A stretch of 64,000 nt of DNA from Morchella semilibera (GCA_009192285.1 WBVU01000011.1:496001-560000); one strand, 5' to 3'; positions 24,565 through 37,006 are shown, counted from the first letter of the stretch. Notes: a model not told the origin generated them from the letters alone. Made by a program: numbers and translations.

Positions 24565-25141
24565 TCCATCCCCTCCTACTCACCCTTTCCTACCAAGTCC
24601 TCTCGTATATACTGATGTCATGGCATTATCCAGGTGACCAGAGGGCTGGGTAGAACTAAGATCATGCAGTAACTAAGTAGATATTGACCTGGGGATGGCT
24701 ACGAGCGGCTACCTTCGAGAACCAAGGGCCTAGGGGTTGTTTTGCACGATAAAAGTATGAGGTAAGTGGACATGAGTTAGACAGCTTAGCGAATATATTT
24801 CAAGAGGCACGTTGGCCTAAACTCTCCTAGCCAGCACAACATTGTAAAAACATTATACGCTCAGATTACTCCATTTCATCGCATATCGTTGCATCAAGCA
24901 AACATTGACAGACAAAGAAAACAAACATCCGACCCATGAAGCACACACAGCTACATTATGCATAATAATGTTGGTAAAGGAAAGCACATTACTATAACTG
25001 GAAGTCAAAGAAAATAGGATTTCCCGCCTATTTGCTCATCACAACGTCCAGGAATTAGATCAGAAGGGAAAAGAAATATAGAAAAGAAAATCGAAAATGT
25101 ATGCGGTGGAAAATGCACTAGGAAATTACCCTCCAAAGGGT

Positions 25142-27604
25142 TTAGTCGAACCTGACAATTACTATTTTGTCGCCCACCCTCGTTTGTGATGGCAGTCCCT
25201 TGTCGATGATTTCTGCTTCCTTCCCATAGACCCAATATCTCTTATTTCCGTGGTCCATCTTCGTCAGGATCTTGTCCCGATGTTCCTCCATTCCTGGGAA
25301 TGGTAGATCCGCCTCAGTAAAGGCTGAGGTAGTGTTGTTGGCCACAGTCTCGCTTGAACTGGAACTCGAACCGGCACCGTCGATAGTATCCGTGGCCACG
25401 GCAGCAGTGGTAACAATGCGATTAATTGAGCGGTTAGTACGATGCTGATAGATATAGTCGGTCCATATTCTTCCGAAAAACCTGGACTTTCTTTTAGGTG
25501 ATGGCGGAGGTGTGGGTGTGAGGGCGATTGGGAGTACAGGTTGAAGTTTGGCAGTATTACGGATAGTCACCTTCCTCCCGACATCTAAAATAACCTTATA
25601 CTTTGCTATCATATGAATTCCTGCAGGCACAAAGTCCTTATCATTCCGACCGGGATCCAGCGGGAACTCAACCGCTTCACCATGTGGTGTAAGTATAACA
25701 CCGCCATTGTCAGGCTGTTCCGGTTTCGGGTCCCGCACGATGATTCCTGGTTCAATTGAGCCATATACCGCACACGCGGATTTGTTCTTATTATTGTTGT
25801 CCTTCATCCAGAATAGTGACGGCATAACTCCAATCTCATTGTTTGCCATCATGCAATCGAAATCTAGAGTACGTGGGATGGTCCTTAATTCTATCATGCA
25901 GACTTCACGTTTCCGGTTCCTTGTGTAATAAGTGGGGCTTGGATATAGCTCTTCAAAGTCGACTTTTCCCTCTGCATTTTTGTAGAGGGAAATACTATCA
26001 AAGTCAATATCTGGGTCAACTTCCCATTCCTTGCCTGCACGCCATTCAGTGATTGAGGAAGGTTTGTGCGGAGACGGGCGAGAAGTGATGTCCCAAGTTA
26101 CCATGCTCACTTGCTGTTCATCTGTATCCGTGACGCCAGGGATGTATAAGTCGCCCGTCATCCTAATTCTTACGATGTCTTCATCAGGGTCTCTTGCAAA
26201 AGGTCCCGATGGTTCGATCTTTGGCCCTTTAAGTTCTTTGACTGTGGTTCCTTGATCAAAATTGATCCAGAATGACGAATTAAGTATGCTTCCATTCAAT
26301 TCACCTGCATGACGGCCAAGACTACGCAAAGTAATGCGTTTTATGACAGTGCACGCTGACCATGATTTGCTAGAAGGATCATATTGGGGAACTGAATGCA
26401 CTTCTACCACGGGTCGTCGCTCGGCGCTTGGTGGGAGGAACCCGAGGTAGAAAACCTTGCCACGAGTATCAGCGGCCACTGAAAAGGTGCTTAGAGGTGG
26501 ATAAAGCGACTTCTTCTTAATCGTGAAATGGTGGCCGTCGTGTTTTCCATCCGATTTGTTTCCATGTCCTCTTAAACTACCTCTCACACTTTTTTGAGGG
26601 TCCGCAGTTGGGTAGATATACCCCTCCAACCTCTGTTCTACCAAGTCGAACTCTGCGATCGCGTAAAACTCATTTACCGCAACCATCCAGATGAACGAAT
26701 CGCGTTCAAACCAAGATGCAATCAATCTTCCCCGGTCTTCTTTTTTTGTTGAAAACACAGCACAAGCTGAGTGAGGATGCTCAAAGAACTGTCTTGGTGG
26801 CACGCCCGCCCGGGGAGGTGGGTTACTGCCAAAGAGCCAGTATATCAGCAAGGGTTCTAATAATAAGAGGGTTGTAGGATTAAATGCAAACACATACCCC
26901 CAATTCCAGATTGAGGAAAGTATTGATAGACCTCTCCCGGGCGGGTCCTGGGGTGGTTCGTTTGTCGACGGATGTATGTGCGCCTCACCCACACATAACA
27001 ATATCCCCCGATTCATCGCTAGTCGCACGCTCTCGCCGTCTTTTAAAAAGATTCCTTCGTTTCGGGTGCCCATACATGGGCTAGCCGCCCTTTCAAGATC
27101 TATAACGACATCGGCGCTGTCGTCAGTGCATTGTAGATCTTTAAGGACGACAATTGCTCGAGCCCTTGGAAACAATAAACGTCAGAAACAGAATCTATCC
27201 GAAACCCGATAAGAAAAGAGAGTAAGAGAATACCGTTGATAGGCTAGCAAACTAGCCTCTGTATCAACCAGAAAGCCATTTGACAAGCTCGCAGACCCGT
27301 CTGCGACCTCGCTGATAATCTTCACGTTTGAGGGCTTCCCTTCCTTCCACCTTTGGGATCTCTCATATGTGCAATCAAGGTCAAATCTGGTGCGCCGTAC
27401 TTTTTTTGACTCTGTTGATAAAGGGAAGTATAACTTCTGGGCAAAATGGGAGATCTCATCTGATGCGAAGTATTCGTAAAAATCTTTCGACGTATGGCGA
27501 AGGGCCATAAAATCATGCGATGACAACAGCTCTAGGATCAGTCTATTGATTTCAGGCGGAATCGTTATTAACGAATGTCTTTCAGCCATTTCAATTTTCA
27601 TCAC
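25142..27604 (-). CDS. Large F-box-like protein, function unknown
   Basis: Two exons on the minus strand (27604-27234 and 27164-25142) encode 797 aa. Residues ~14-50 (ITIPPEINRLILELLSSHDF then ALRHTSKDFYEYF) have the pattern of a fungal F-box, so the protein may be a substrate adaptor of an SCF ubiquitin ligase (inference). The remaining 700 residues show no catalytic motif I recognise. They hold a basic K/H/G-rich patch, a PTPPPSPKRK segment and a Ser-rich patch near the end. Many short hydrophobic strands suggest a beta-rich substrate-binding fold, but no repeat is obvious. The 69-nt intron has a GTATTC donor and restores the frame across codon 124. The start could be either of two adjacent ATGs or the sixth codon. 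Such F-box proteins are often lineage-expanded in ascomycetes. Confidence 0.68.
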
Positions 27605-30203
27605 AAGTTGCGATGAAACCTTGGTAACAAGATGGATGTTAGAGAAACCTGTGTTTTATCGATGGAGCTCGCCGTATGGAAGAGAAGGGGAAGAAAGAAA
27701 TAGGCGGATGGATAGGTAGAGGAGGGGAGAAGATGGGAGGTAGAAGATGAAGAGGGCGGGGTTCTGCACTAGAAAGTGACTGAATCTCTTACAGTGAAAA
27801 AGTCAGGAGCTGTATGGACTCACGAGCTCAGGTACAGTTACACACCGCCTCGTTTCTGCAGCTTAGTTGTCTGTGCGGCTGAGCTTCTCGAGCAAAAGCC
27901 AAGCCTCAAGCAACCTATCTGGATGGGGCGAGAAGGCGCAAATTATCAAATGCGGATGATCTTCACAAGGATAGGGCAGATGTAAGGGACCGTGACTTGA
28001 GATTCTGAGTCTCCAGTTTGTGTCACAATTTTGGCTGCCAGGCGATCCTAGGTTTACTAGGTCTACTATGATGACTACTGGGGAGTTATATCTGCCCATA
28101 AAGGTCAGAAGCACTATACAGGCAGCCCGGGGAGGTTTGCGGTATCAGAATTGGGGCCAAGCCGAGCACATGCGAGAGACTTTTATCATAGGACGTGGAC
28201 ATATAGGTACAGTCTTATTTCGAAGATATAATGGATTATTAGATCAGACTAGTATATCTAAGTATGTGGATCTAGGGGGAGGTGCCCTGGGGTTTTCGTT
28301 TCGTTTCCTTTCTTTTTTGAAAGTCGGGATCATTGACAGGAAGTTGGGATTAACATAAGTTAATTTGACTATATCTCGCCTAGAGAGTTGCTGCTCCACA
28401 GTCGTTACAAATGAGGGCCCCAAAAGAAGTAGAGAAGTAGTAACCTAAGTATCCAAAAAGGCGATTGAAATCTATAGCTACAACACGAATGATACAATAC
28501 ATAATCGACAATATTTCTATTCTGGGCGATGATACATCAAGCAACTAGTACGACCTTCCCCTGAAATCTCCACAACAGTCATGCGCGCTATTATTCAAGC
28601 CCTCATTCAAGGCCGCACATTTCTGCAGGACCCCAAGTTATAAGTATTTTTATATTGCAACAGGCCAATGACCTGACTTACCAGTTATCAGTTCAGTAAC
28701 TAGCGACTCTTGGCACTGCTTCGAAATAAGCTTTTTTGGCCTGATTCAGGCACGTGGCCTTTTAGACTAAACCCAAAGATTGGCAATTAATAGTCCCATC
28801 TTATTCCTCGTGCTTTAGGTGGGTCTAGGTACATGTAGATACTACATGCAGGTATAAAGAAGAGGCTCTTGGAGTTTGTGGTGTTCATTGTATTATATCT
28901 TTCTTCGCACATGTATGCCGCGTTCACATACCTGTATGTACAGATGACTCAAGCGCCCATTAAGGGTCAATGTTTCATCAATTGAAACCGTAAGACGTCA
29001 TTGCTGGTAAAGAAAGTGCGCTAGTAACATGGCTGATTGTCTATAAGAGTACTCCTTAATGCAAACCAGAATTTTTTAACGAGTATACTTCCCTACTCTA
29101 AAAGCAAACCCCTTAATATCGGCCTTAGAACCTTTGGCTGCGCTAGCTGGTTTACATTGTCCTACAACAGTCCCTGGCTCACCACCTCAGGGCTGGATGT
29201 AAATTAAGCGCCAAGCTCTTAAGGCTGAGGTATTAGGGGGGGCAGTTCCTGGCACGGTGAGACTGAGGCATTGTATGTGCTCTTCGCCGGTTAGCAGGCT
29301 GATATCATAGGTCTTACCAGGTCAGGCCATGATCAACAGTTTAAAAGGTTTGGGAATACAAACCGAAATACACTTATATTGAGCATATGTGCATCGTATA
29401 TCATACCAATTGAGGACGCGCCACAGCTGAATCGCGCCGCCGAGAGATGTGGGATTTCACAATCAACGGCTCGGAGTCCATGTATGGGTGCAAGGTAAGG
29501 CAACAGGCCCGAATCTCAAAGTTACCCAGCAGTCATTCGATTTATCAAATTGGGACGATCGTGGATGAAGTTGAATCACGTCTAAGGAATTCCAATTAGA
29601 AGCTCCGTAGAAACGTCTGCACTCTAGTTCCCATGTTTCAGCCCCAAATTCTTAGAGACTTTAGACTACATACATGCATGTAGGTACTGTACCTACTCTA
29701 CATGTAGTACATACATGTACTTACATATAGAAGTATTTGTGACTCGGAAGTTACATGTACATAGGCATAATAAGCCTTTGAGAATCTAGCGAAGGTATCA
29801 GTGCCTATAGCTGGTTTACGGAGTCGACCCTCGCGGGGATGGTGATAGTTTAGGTGTAGCTGCCTGGAGGTCTGATAAGCTGGCCGGTGTAGGAGATGAC
29901 ATATAAGTACATGTAGCTTTCTGAGGAGGTATCTTACGTTTTGTATGGACTCGCTTATCAGTACGTTGACAATCGTCCATTCGGGTTCATGCGGATGACG
30001 AATGCAAGGGACCATGCAGGGTTTAAGAGGTACCACGGGACACTTCCTCCACTTTCACATTATGTGAGCTGTCTTGTATTTTTTTTTTTTATTATCTTAC
30101 TTGATATGAATCTCAAAACCCTCTCTTTCTCCTTTGTATTCCCCTCCGTGCTCTCCCAATCCATCTCCCCGCCCTCCCTGAACTTATTGCGTGTCTTATC
30201 GTG
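27605..30203. other. Gene-free region between the F-box-like gene and the transporter
   Basis: No gene recognised. It contains five TACATGTA palindromes between 28.8 and 29.9 kb, three of them within 65 bp (29699-29759), and one CACGTG at 28751. The last 150 nt before the transporter are a T/C-rich leader. Small ORFs at 27.8-28.4 and 29.7-30.0 kb have no family signature. Confidence 0.5.
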
Positions 30204-31745
30204 ATGTCTTCTGTAATTCAGTCTATGAGATACAACTGGAGAACTATCCGGAGTGACCCCTTCGGAGAGATTGCTGGGTCACTAGGTGACTTGGGTAGCC
30301 TCATTCCTATTATGACAGCTCTTACAGCCTCTGGAACTATCTCTTTGACATCTACGTTGTTATTCTCTGGAATTTCAAACATCGTCAGCGGTGCCCTTTT
30401 TGGCATACCGTTAGTGGTCTGAAACCTATCCCCGGAAACCCTTAGTTTGTGAAACCTATAATTAACTGGGAATTCGACCGTAACAGGTTCAACCAATGAG
30501 TGCGATAGCATCAATCTCGCTTTCTCGCGGATTAAAACTCGAAGAGACTATGGCTGCTGGGCTCGGTGTGGCTACCGTTGTCCTCTTGCTTTCCATCACA
30601 GGTGGACTCAGCAGAGTGTCTAGAGCAATTCCTATACCCATAATTAAAGGAATTCAAGTTGGTGCAGGTTTTTCTCTTTGCTTGAATGCAGGAACTCTGT
30701 TGTCAGGGCTGGATTATGATTCCAACCAGTGGGATGATAATCTTTTGTGGTCCATTGGTGCTTTTGCGCTTTTATATGGAACCTCACGGATACCTCGGTT
30801 CCCTGTAGCTCTGGCACTCTTCTTTGTGGGTATTATACTAGCTTTCATTAAGCTCACCTCAGACCAGGGAAAGCTACCTCAGTTTGGGATGTGGTGGCCT
30901 TTCATACCAATTGTTCCATCGCCGCAAGACTTTACGAATGGGTTTGGAGCTGCTGGGCTTGGGCAAATTCCATTGACAATTTTGAACTCTATCATTGCAG
31001 TCAAGTATTTGAGTGAAGACTTACTGCCGGACCGACCGGCCCCTTCGGTTACGGGCTTGGGAATTTCTGTTGGCTTAATGAACCTTAGTGGGTGTTGGTT
31101 TGGGGCCATGCCTGTCTGCCATGGTGATTATTCTACAAGTGTTCAATGTTTTTCAGCCCACTAACTTTCTCTTATTGCAAACCAGGGTCTGGTGGCTTAG
31201 CGGCCCAGCATAGATTTGGGGCCCGTTCTGGAGCAAGCGTGATGGTTTTTGGCATGTTTAAGATAGGCTTTGGTCTTATGTTCGGGAACTCATTGACGGA
31301 ATTGCTCCAAAAGTTTCCAAAATGCATTCTAGGAGTGATGGTATTTACCTAATCCGATTTCTATTTTGAATAACTAGATCAACTAAATAATTTCTAGGTA
31401 TTTGCTGCGGGAATGGAACTTATTTCGGTCGCTGAGAACCTGAATGTCTCCGCCAGAGATTTGGTAACTCACGCTCCAAGTATGTCTATAACGCCATCAG
31501 CAACAACCGCACCATCCTCCACAATGTCATCCTGGAGTGGGTTGACGGAACGAGACAAGAAGGAGAGGTTTTTGATCATGACAGCTACTGCCGCTGCAAT
31601 GATTGCACTCCAAAATGCATTTGTGGGTTTTTTGGCAGGCTACCTCGTCTGGGCCTTGATCAGGCTACAAGATAGAGTTGAAGACCTAAGACCAAGTCGA
31701 ATTGGAAGCATGGTGGGTGAAAACACACCTCTTTTGAGGAGTTGA
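30204..31745 (+). CDS. Mot1-type molybdate transporter
   Basis: Exons 30204-30416, 30487-31123, 31186-31340 and 31398-31745 encode 450 aa with about 10-12 hydrophobic segments. The motif GEIAGSLGDLGSLIPIMTAL and the block GIPLVVQPMSAIASI correspond to the Mot1 molybdate transporter signature (SulP-related; often annotated as sulfate transporter). A second related half follows, with NLSGCWFGAMPVCHGSGGLA and AQHRFGARSG. The C-terminus ends ENTPLLRS, resembling a dileucine sorting signal and compatible with a vacuolar or endomembrane location (inference). The first donor (GTCTGA) is atypical but is required by the conserved VVQPM junction. High-affinity molybdate uptake or vacuolar export supplies molybdenum cofactor enzymes such as nitrate reductase. 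Confidence 0.85.
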
Positions 31746-32317
31746 CTGGCCGGCATTCTTGATTATTCATGGAGGACAATTGGGACATGGATAGAGTATG
31801 TTAAGCCACTAGGTTGAGAGGCGTCCTGGCCCCTCCGCCGGGACTAAAATTCCGCACCCCAACCCGGAATTTCTTTGATTCATGCATGTTACTATTAGCA
31901 AGTCTGATGTTGGTAATGATTGCCTCGCAGGCGATTATTATCCTAATAAATTATATATTGAGTTCGAGGACATTTCAGAGCATTAGGTCAAAAGTGTAGA
32001 GAACGCCCGTGATGTCTAATTTCATGTTTCTTCGAAGGTAATCAGATTACCTACATGCCTAATGCCGTATCAGCTCGTGCTTATGTTCCTATCAAGGTTC
32101 TTATCACGTGGGTGGCGAAGGGCGGGGTGTTGCCAGAGCAACAGACAGGGTCTTTGTAAACATTCACCTCATTTTCTGCAGCTGAATCACCACATCTTTC
32201 TAGGTGACTTGGACTTGGGAGATCTCACTTGACTACTCTGCACCTACCTATATCAACACTCGATAAAAACACCTGATTGACAAATAAAGTCTCCAATACT
32301 ACGTGTCTTCCAAAGCA
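31746..32317 (+). other. Intergenic: transporter 3' flank and MAD2 promoter
   Basis: No gene. A CACGTG E-box lies at 32105-32110, about 210 bp upstream of the MAD2 start. The rest is AT-rich. Confidence 0.4.
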
Positions 32318-33305
32318 ATGTCAGCGGAGAAGTCAACCAAGAAGTCTGGCGGCAAACCGAAGGATAAGGATGCAGATAAGACGCATAAGCTTTCGCTGAA
32401 AGGTAACCATCTCCGCCTTGATTATTTTTATGTCTGAGGGGGTATTAATTGGTGTTTATGGCTGTAGGTTCAGCAAAGATGGTTGCGGAATTCGTAAGTA
32501 CTTATTTTTGAGCTGCTAAAAGCTTTAAATGCTGACAGACTAATAGTTTGAAGCCTCGATTCACTCAATCCTATACCAGCGCGGCGTGTATCCTACTGAG
32601 GACTTTACGATGTACGTTCTTAATTCCCTACCCTGATGGTACAATACTTATAAATGGCCGTGCAGAGTCAAGAAATATGGACTAAACATGCTCTGTAAGA
32701 GCCCACTCAGCTCCACAACTACTTGCCACAACTAACAAATTAAAAGTCTCTTCGGATGATCAGGTTAAAGCATACATCAAGAAGATGATGAGCCAACTCA
32801 ACAAGTGGACACTTGCCGGGAAGGTCTCGAAGCTAGTGGTTGTTATCACATCAAAAGACACTGGTGAAAACCTCGAGAGGTGGCAGTTTGATGTGCAGCT
32901 TCTGGGAAAGGCGGCGAAAGCCAAAGGCGTAGTTTCGGTGGTTGATCAAGAGAACTTAGGGCCTAGGTATGTTAGAATTGCACTTTGCTGACGTGTTTGA
33001 TTGGCTGATCTGGTTGGAAAAGTAATCCCCCGCCACCGCCGAAAGAGAAAACGGAGAAGGAAATCCAAGAAGAGATTAGGTCGCTATTCCGCCAAATCAC
33101 GGCATCGGTTACTTTTCTGCCCATGTTGGACGGAAGGTGCACCTTCAACGTGTTGGTATATGCAGACGGGGACGCAGAGGTTCCCATGGATTGGGGTGAC
33201 TCGGATGCGAAAGAGATTGAGGGTGGTGAGAAGGTTACGCTGAGGAGTTGGGGTACGGCGAACCATAGGGTGGATACGCTTGTTAGTTACAAGCTGCAGG
33301 ACTAA
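32318..33305 (+). CDS. MAD2: Spindle assembly checkpoint protein MAD2 (HORMA domain)
   Basis: Six exons (32318-32402, 32468-32493, 32547-32611, 32666-32694, 32747-32966, 33023-33305) encode 235 aa. A Lys-rich N-terminal extension of ~28 residues (MSAEKSTKKSGGKPKDKDADK) precedes the HORMA fold. Diagnostic segments are FEASIHSILYQRGVYPTEDF, VKKYGLNML, then WQFDV, TASVTFLP, CTFNVLVYAD and a C-terminal tail with HRVDTLVSYKLQD, the mobile seatbelt. Mad2 binds Mad1 and Cdc20 at unattached kinetochores and inhibits the APC/C. Exons of 26 and 29 nt are needed to keep the frame. A Pro-rich loop (NPPPPPKEK) between the two halves is longer than in yeast. The identification is firm. Confidence 0.93.
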
Positions 33306-34201
33306 CTGCAGCGATCTTAATTTGTTTTTCTTTATCGGTACACGGACTTATTACTATTACTATTATTATTATTATTTACTGTTTTTGTTGGGGGATATCG
33401 GACGGGGGTTCATTGGCGAAATTTATTCCGGTAGGGAGGCACGCGTTCTAAAAGGGAGATGGTGATGGTACCTATAGTACCGGTACTGTATTTACTGGGG
33501 CTGACTCGGGATGAAATAAAATAAGGTTGCAGGTTTACGGTACTTTATTTTTCCTCCTTTTTTTCTTTTTTTTTGCACTTGGATATATAACTATATATAT
33601 TGCGCTCTTTAGAAGTCAATTGCATATATCTCACTTGCTAACTTTGTATCACACTATTGTAATTCCCGCATCTCGCGAGTGATTACCGATGACCCCACAA
33701 TTCCTCATTGCCCTTAAATCAGGCACTGTATTTTCGGGATGAATGTAAACCGGAGGAGAAGTGCCTTCCTATATAAGCCACCCTCGCTTGTTACAAATTA
33801 TTGCGTTTGATTTAGTTACCTCCCGATGATTAGGGCGTGATGGGATTCAAAGAGCTGATTTGTTAAGATTACCACGTGCAACGGGTCATGTATTTACCCA
33901 CCCCCGCACACACGTTGCAGGCTTGAGCTCTTCCTAGCTACCATTCTATCGATAACAACTTTAACGGAAATCGGGAGACCGAGAATCCATACCAATCTCC
34001 ACTATCACATACCGTTCCTGAACCGAAGCGAGAGTTGAGCCTAGGTAATTTGCTAATTCAGTCCAATTGCCTAGCCTAGCTAGCTGGGTGGTCTTTTTTT
34101 TTTTTTCTCGGAGGAAGAAGGAAAAGGAAAATTGGGATTTCCTATTGCAGAATCTACTCTAATTAAAATATTTATTTATTTAATACAGTAGCTCGCCCAT
34201 C
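33306..34201 (+). other. Intergenic: MAD2 3' flank and histidine phosphatase promoter
   Basis: No gene. It holds a (TTA)n run at about 33352-33376, a split motif site at 33676, and a CACGTG (33873-33878) about 325 bp upstream of the phosphatase start. CACGTG is the recognition core of bHLH factors, including the Pho4/NUC-1 family. Confidence 0.4.
33676..33693 (-). promoter_or_regulatory. Split motif site 10
   Basis: Reads GTCAT CGGTA ATCACTCG. It lies between MAD2 and the phosphatase gene, about 510 bp upstream of the latter. Confidence 0.55.
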
Positions 34202-34635
34202 ATGTTCGTGCCCTTCCTCTCTTCCATACGGCACCGAAGGATCGTGGCAATAATGGTTCTGTTTAGCTTCTTTGTGTTTGGTCTCTTTGCCCTCATTGAA
34301 AATGCTGCTACTAGTGCGGGTGTAGTAGTTAGTGGAAGGGAGGCGGGCACTAAGGGAGTGAAGGAGGTGAAAGAGGTGAAAGCCCCGGAAACGAAGGAGA
34401 CAGGAGTGGTGAAGGCCGTGGTGAAGGTCAATGTTCCAGGATTTTTTATGCAGGATTTGGAGAGCACGAACAGTGCTACTTTTGATTATGTATATGTTTC
34501 CCCCTCCTGCTGTTTCTTTGTCAATTGATGAGGTCAAGGCTAATTTGGCTGAAGATTGCGAGCAACTTTGGACTACTTGATACCTTCGATGTTTCTTCTA
34601 TTGCTCCCAGGGGGCTGGAAAGAAGGGATGATGAT

Positions 34636-34666
<31 letters not shown>

Positions 34667-35924
34667 ATGATGATGATAAGGACGACGACGAGGACAAGGA
34701 TGACGATGATGAGGGTAAGAATGGGGGCGGTGACAATGGCGAGACAGAGAAAGATACAAAGAAAGCGCCATGGAAGGAATTTAAGAAGGCCATCAAAAAG
34801 CTAAATAAGAATGCTCCAAAGGGCACCTCATACAAGGTTCTGTATCTGGCGAGACATGGCCAAGGTTATCATGTAAGTTCTTTTATCATTTCCCTTATCA
34901 ATTGGTTAATGAGGGCGCTAACAGTTGCTTGCAGAATGTTGCAGGTGCGTATAAACTACAATTTTCAATATAACAGTCAATACTAACATTAATTCAACTA
35001 AAGAATCGTATTACGGGACTGAACTATGGGACGCAAGTCTATCTCTTCCTCATTGATTGTGTTTCCAACCATCCGCTGACACGGCCTCCAGTGCTACTGG
35101 TCACTCCAGGACGGAAACGGGACTAGCAGGTGGGACGACGCAGAGCTCACAAATATTGGAATCGCAGAGGCCCAGAAGGCAAACATTGCGTTCAAAGACC
35201 AGATCAAAGCCGGGCTTCCTATTCCCGAAGTTTTCTATGCTTCCCCTATGAGGTAGAGACGAATGCTTTCATGAGGGGTGTATGCTGCTGATGATATGAT
35301 TTTAGTCGCGCGGCTAGCACCCTCGAGATCACTTGGAGTGATATTACACTCAACAAAGGCAGAATTCCTGCTCCCATCTTCAAAGAGGTCCCCTACTCCC
35401 TCGTTGCTCCTGTCAAATCCCCCTGGTGGCTAATGTCTGTATAGAAATGCCGTGAAACGCTTGGGATCCACACCTGTGACCGGCGCAACACAAAGACCTA
35501 TCTCCACAACAAATACCCCAAGTTCGTCTTTGAGGACGGGTTCGCCGAAACCGATGAACTCTGGGACCCAGTATATAGAGAACCCAATGATGTCCGTAAC
35601 ATCCGTTTGGGAAAGGCACTAGACGAGATCTTCGCAGAGAGGAGGGAGGAGACGTTTATCAGCGTTACCGCCCACAGTGGCGCCATTACTAGGTGAGCTC
35701 TCCTTCTTCTGCTTGCTGAGGACCTTGGGGTTGACATGAAATGGTATAGTATTCTGGAGGTCATCGGACATAGAAAATTCGGATTGCAGACTGGAGGTGT
35801 TATTCCGGTCGTTGTGAAGGTCGAGTACGATGCTACCCCAACACCTATCACGAGTGTGAGCCCTTCAGGGACTGCACCGGCTTGTACCGTGGACCCTACC
35901 GCAACGTCATCGTCTTCGACGTAG
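34202..35924 (+). CDS. Membrane-anchored histidine phosphatase (phosphoglycerate-mutase-like, Pmu1-like)
   Basis: Eight exons (34202-34489, 34555-34872, 34935-34944, 35004-35032, 35092-35252, 35306-35387, 35445-35692, 35750-35924) encode 436 aa. A hydrophobic helix (about residues 14-33) after a basic start makes a signal anchor. A linker contains an almost pure Asp/Glu stretch of about 30 residues. The catalytic domain has LYLARHGQGYHN (RHG motif with the phospho-acceptor His), YYGTELWDCYWS, SPMSRAASTLEI (phosphate-pocket Arg) and TAHSGAIT (second catalytic His), as in yeast Pmu1-type proteins. The 10-nt third exon encodes NVA plus one base, and the fourth intron is GC-AG (GCAAGT donor at 35033). 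Orientation of the domain (lumenal or cell-surface) is inferred. The substrate is unknown. Confidence 0.85.
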
Positions 35925-36427
35925 ATTGTGTTTTGGAGCTGAAAGGATGGGAATTTTTTTTTGGCTATTTCATTTGTAATGTTGCATATGTGGGAATAAA
36001 AACCCGAATGCCGTCATCCGTTTAAATGGTTTACAAATTTCATGTGTAAAATAAAAAAAATTAAAAAAAAATGTTTTATGAGTCTTCTCTCCCTTTTAAT
36101 TGGGACTGGGCTGGGCTGGACAGTACTAACTGGGCTGTGGCACTTCGGTTGTTCATGGAAGGCTGTGGAATGCGTTAGCTCCGCCCCCCAGATCCATACA
36201 AAAGCTTGCCAAGACGTCCTCGCCTCTTACCACCTGGCTGACTGTACGTGACTCCTCCGCAGACTCTTTACCTGGCTCATTCACCCAGTTTAAATTCCTC
36301 TTTCCGATCCTCTCATCTTCATCTCACAATCCATATCTCACTATACTCAGTCGCTACTACGAACTTGAAAGAACCCTCGTTTTTCAATACTATACAACTA
36401 AATACACCAGAAGCTCTTATATAAATC
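35925..36427 (+). other. Intergenic: phosphatase 3' flank and MBF1 promoter
   Basis: No gene. It is AT-rich just after the phosphatase stop, then becomes a pyrimidine-rich leader before MBF1. Confidence 0.4.
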
Positions 36428-37006
36428 ATGTCTGACGATTGGGATTCTGCCACTGTCATCGGTTCTAAGGCTCGTGGCAACTCCTCCAAGACCACCGTTG
36501 CGAAAACCAACGCTGAGATCAACGCTGCGAGACGAGCTGGTACTGTTGTCGCTACCGAGAAGAAGGTATGTACATACTCCTATCTACTCGCTCTGTAGCA
36601 AATAGCGCTAACGTAGTTGCTCCAGTACGCTGGTGGTTCCAACAAGGTTCAGTCTACAGAAGGCCAAAGGCTCACAAAGATCGACCGTGAGAACGAGGTC
36701 GCTCCCCCGCCAAAAGTCGATTTGAGCGTCGGAAAGGCTATGGCTCAGGCTCGTCAGGCCAAGGAGCCCGCTATGTCACAAAAGGTATGTGGCGACAGTT
36801 GTGTGGTTACTTCTCCCGATAAGGCGTTAACGTATGAATAGGATCTTGCCACCAAGGTCAACGAGAAGCCTTCAGTAATCAACGATTACGAGTCTGGTCG
36901 TGCTGTCCCTAATCAGCTGCTTCTAGGCAAGCTGGAACGTGCGCTGGGTGTCAAGCTAAGAGGGAAGGATATTGGTTCCCCTATCGGGGGTCCTAAGAAG
37001 AAGTGA
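36428..37006 (+). CDS. MBF1: Multiprotein bridging factor 1 (transcription coactivator)
   Basis: Exons 36428-36565, 36626-36784 and 36842-37006 encode 153 aa, the standard length. The N-terminal MBF1 domain begins [18 protein letters not shown] and runs to about residue 75. The C-terminal Cro/C1-type helix-turn-helix follows ([20 protein letters not shown], then [19 protein letters not shown] and [12 protein letters not shown]). Mbf1 bridges TBP and bZIP activators such as Gcn4 and also limits frameshifting on stalled ribosomes (family knowledge). Both introns (60 and 57 nt) have GTATGT donors, the strongest splice sites in the window, which fits a highly expressed gene. Confidence 0.96.

Larger units (their letters stand above)
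18849..25141. other. Gene-free, AT-leaning region rich in TACATGTA
   Basis: No gene recognised over 6.3 kb. The first ~600 nt are the CT-rich promoter and 5' UTR of the chitin synthase gene. From 20.3 to 24.1 kb there are nine TACATGTA palindromes, a CAAG tandem repeat (about 21692-21727), one telomere-like CCCTAACCC (21754-21762) and three split motif sites. The stretch 22.6-24.3 kb is AT-rich with stops in all frames and a ~25-bp duplicated segment (CAC-CACCTCAGAT, about 23250-23295). It could be decayed transposon DNA, but no coding remnant is recognisable. Confidence 0.55.
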
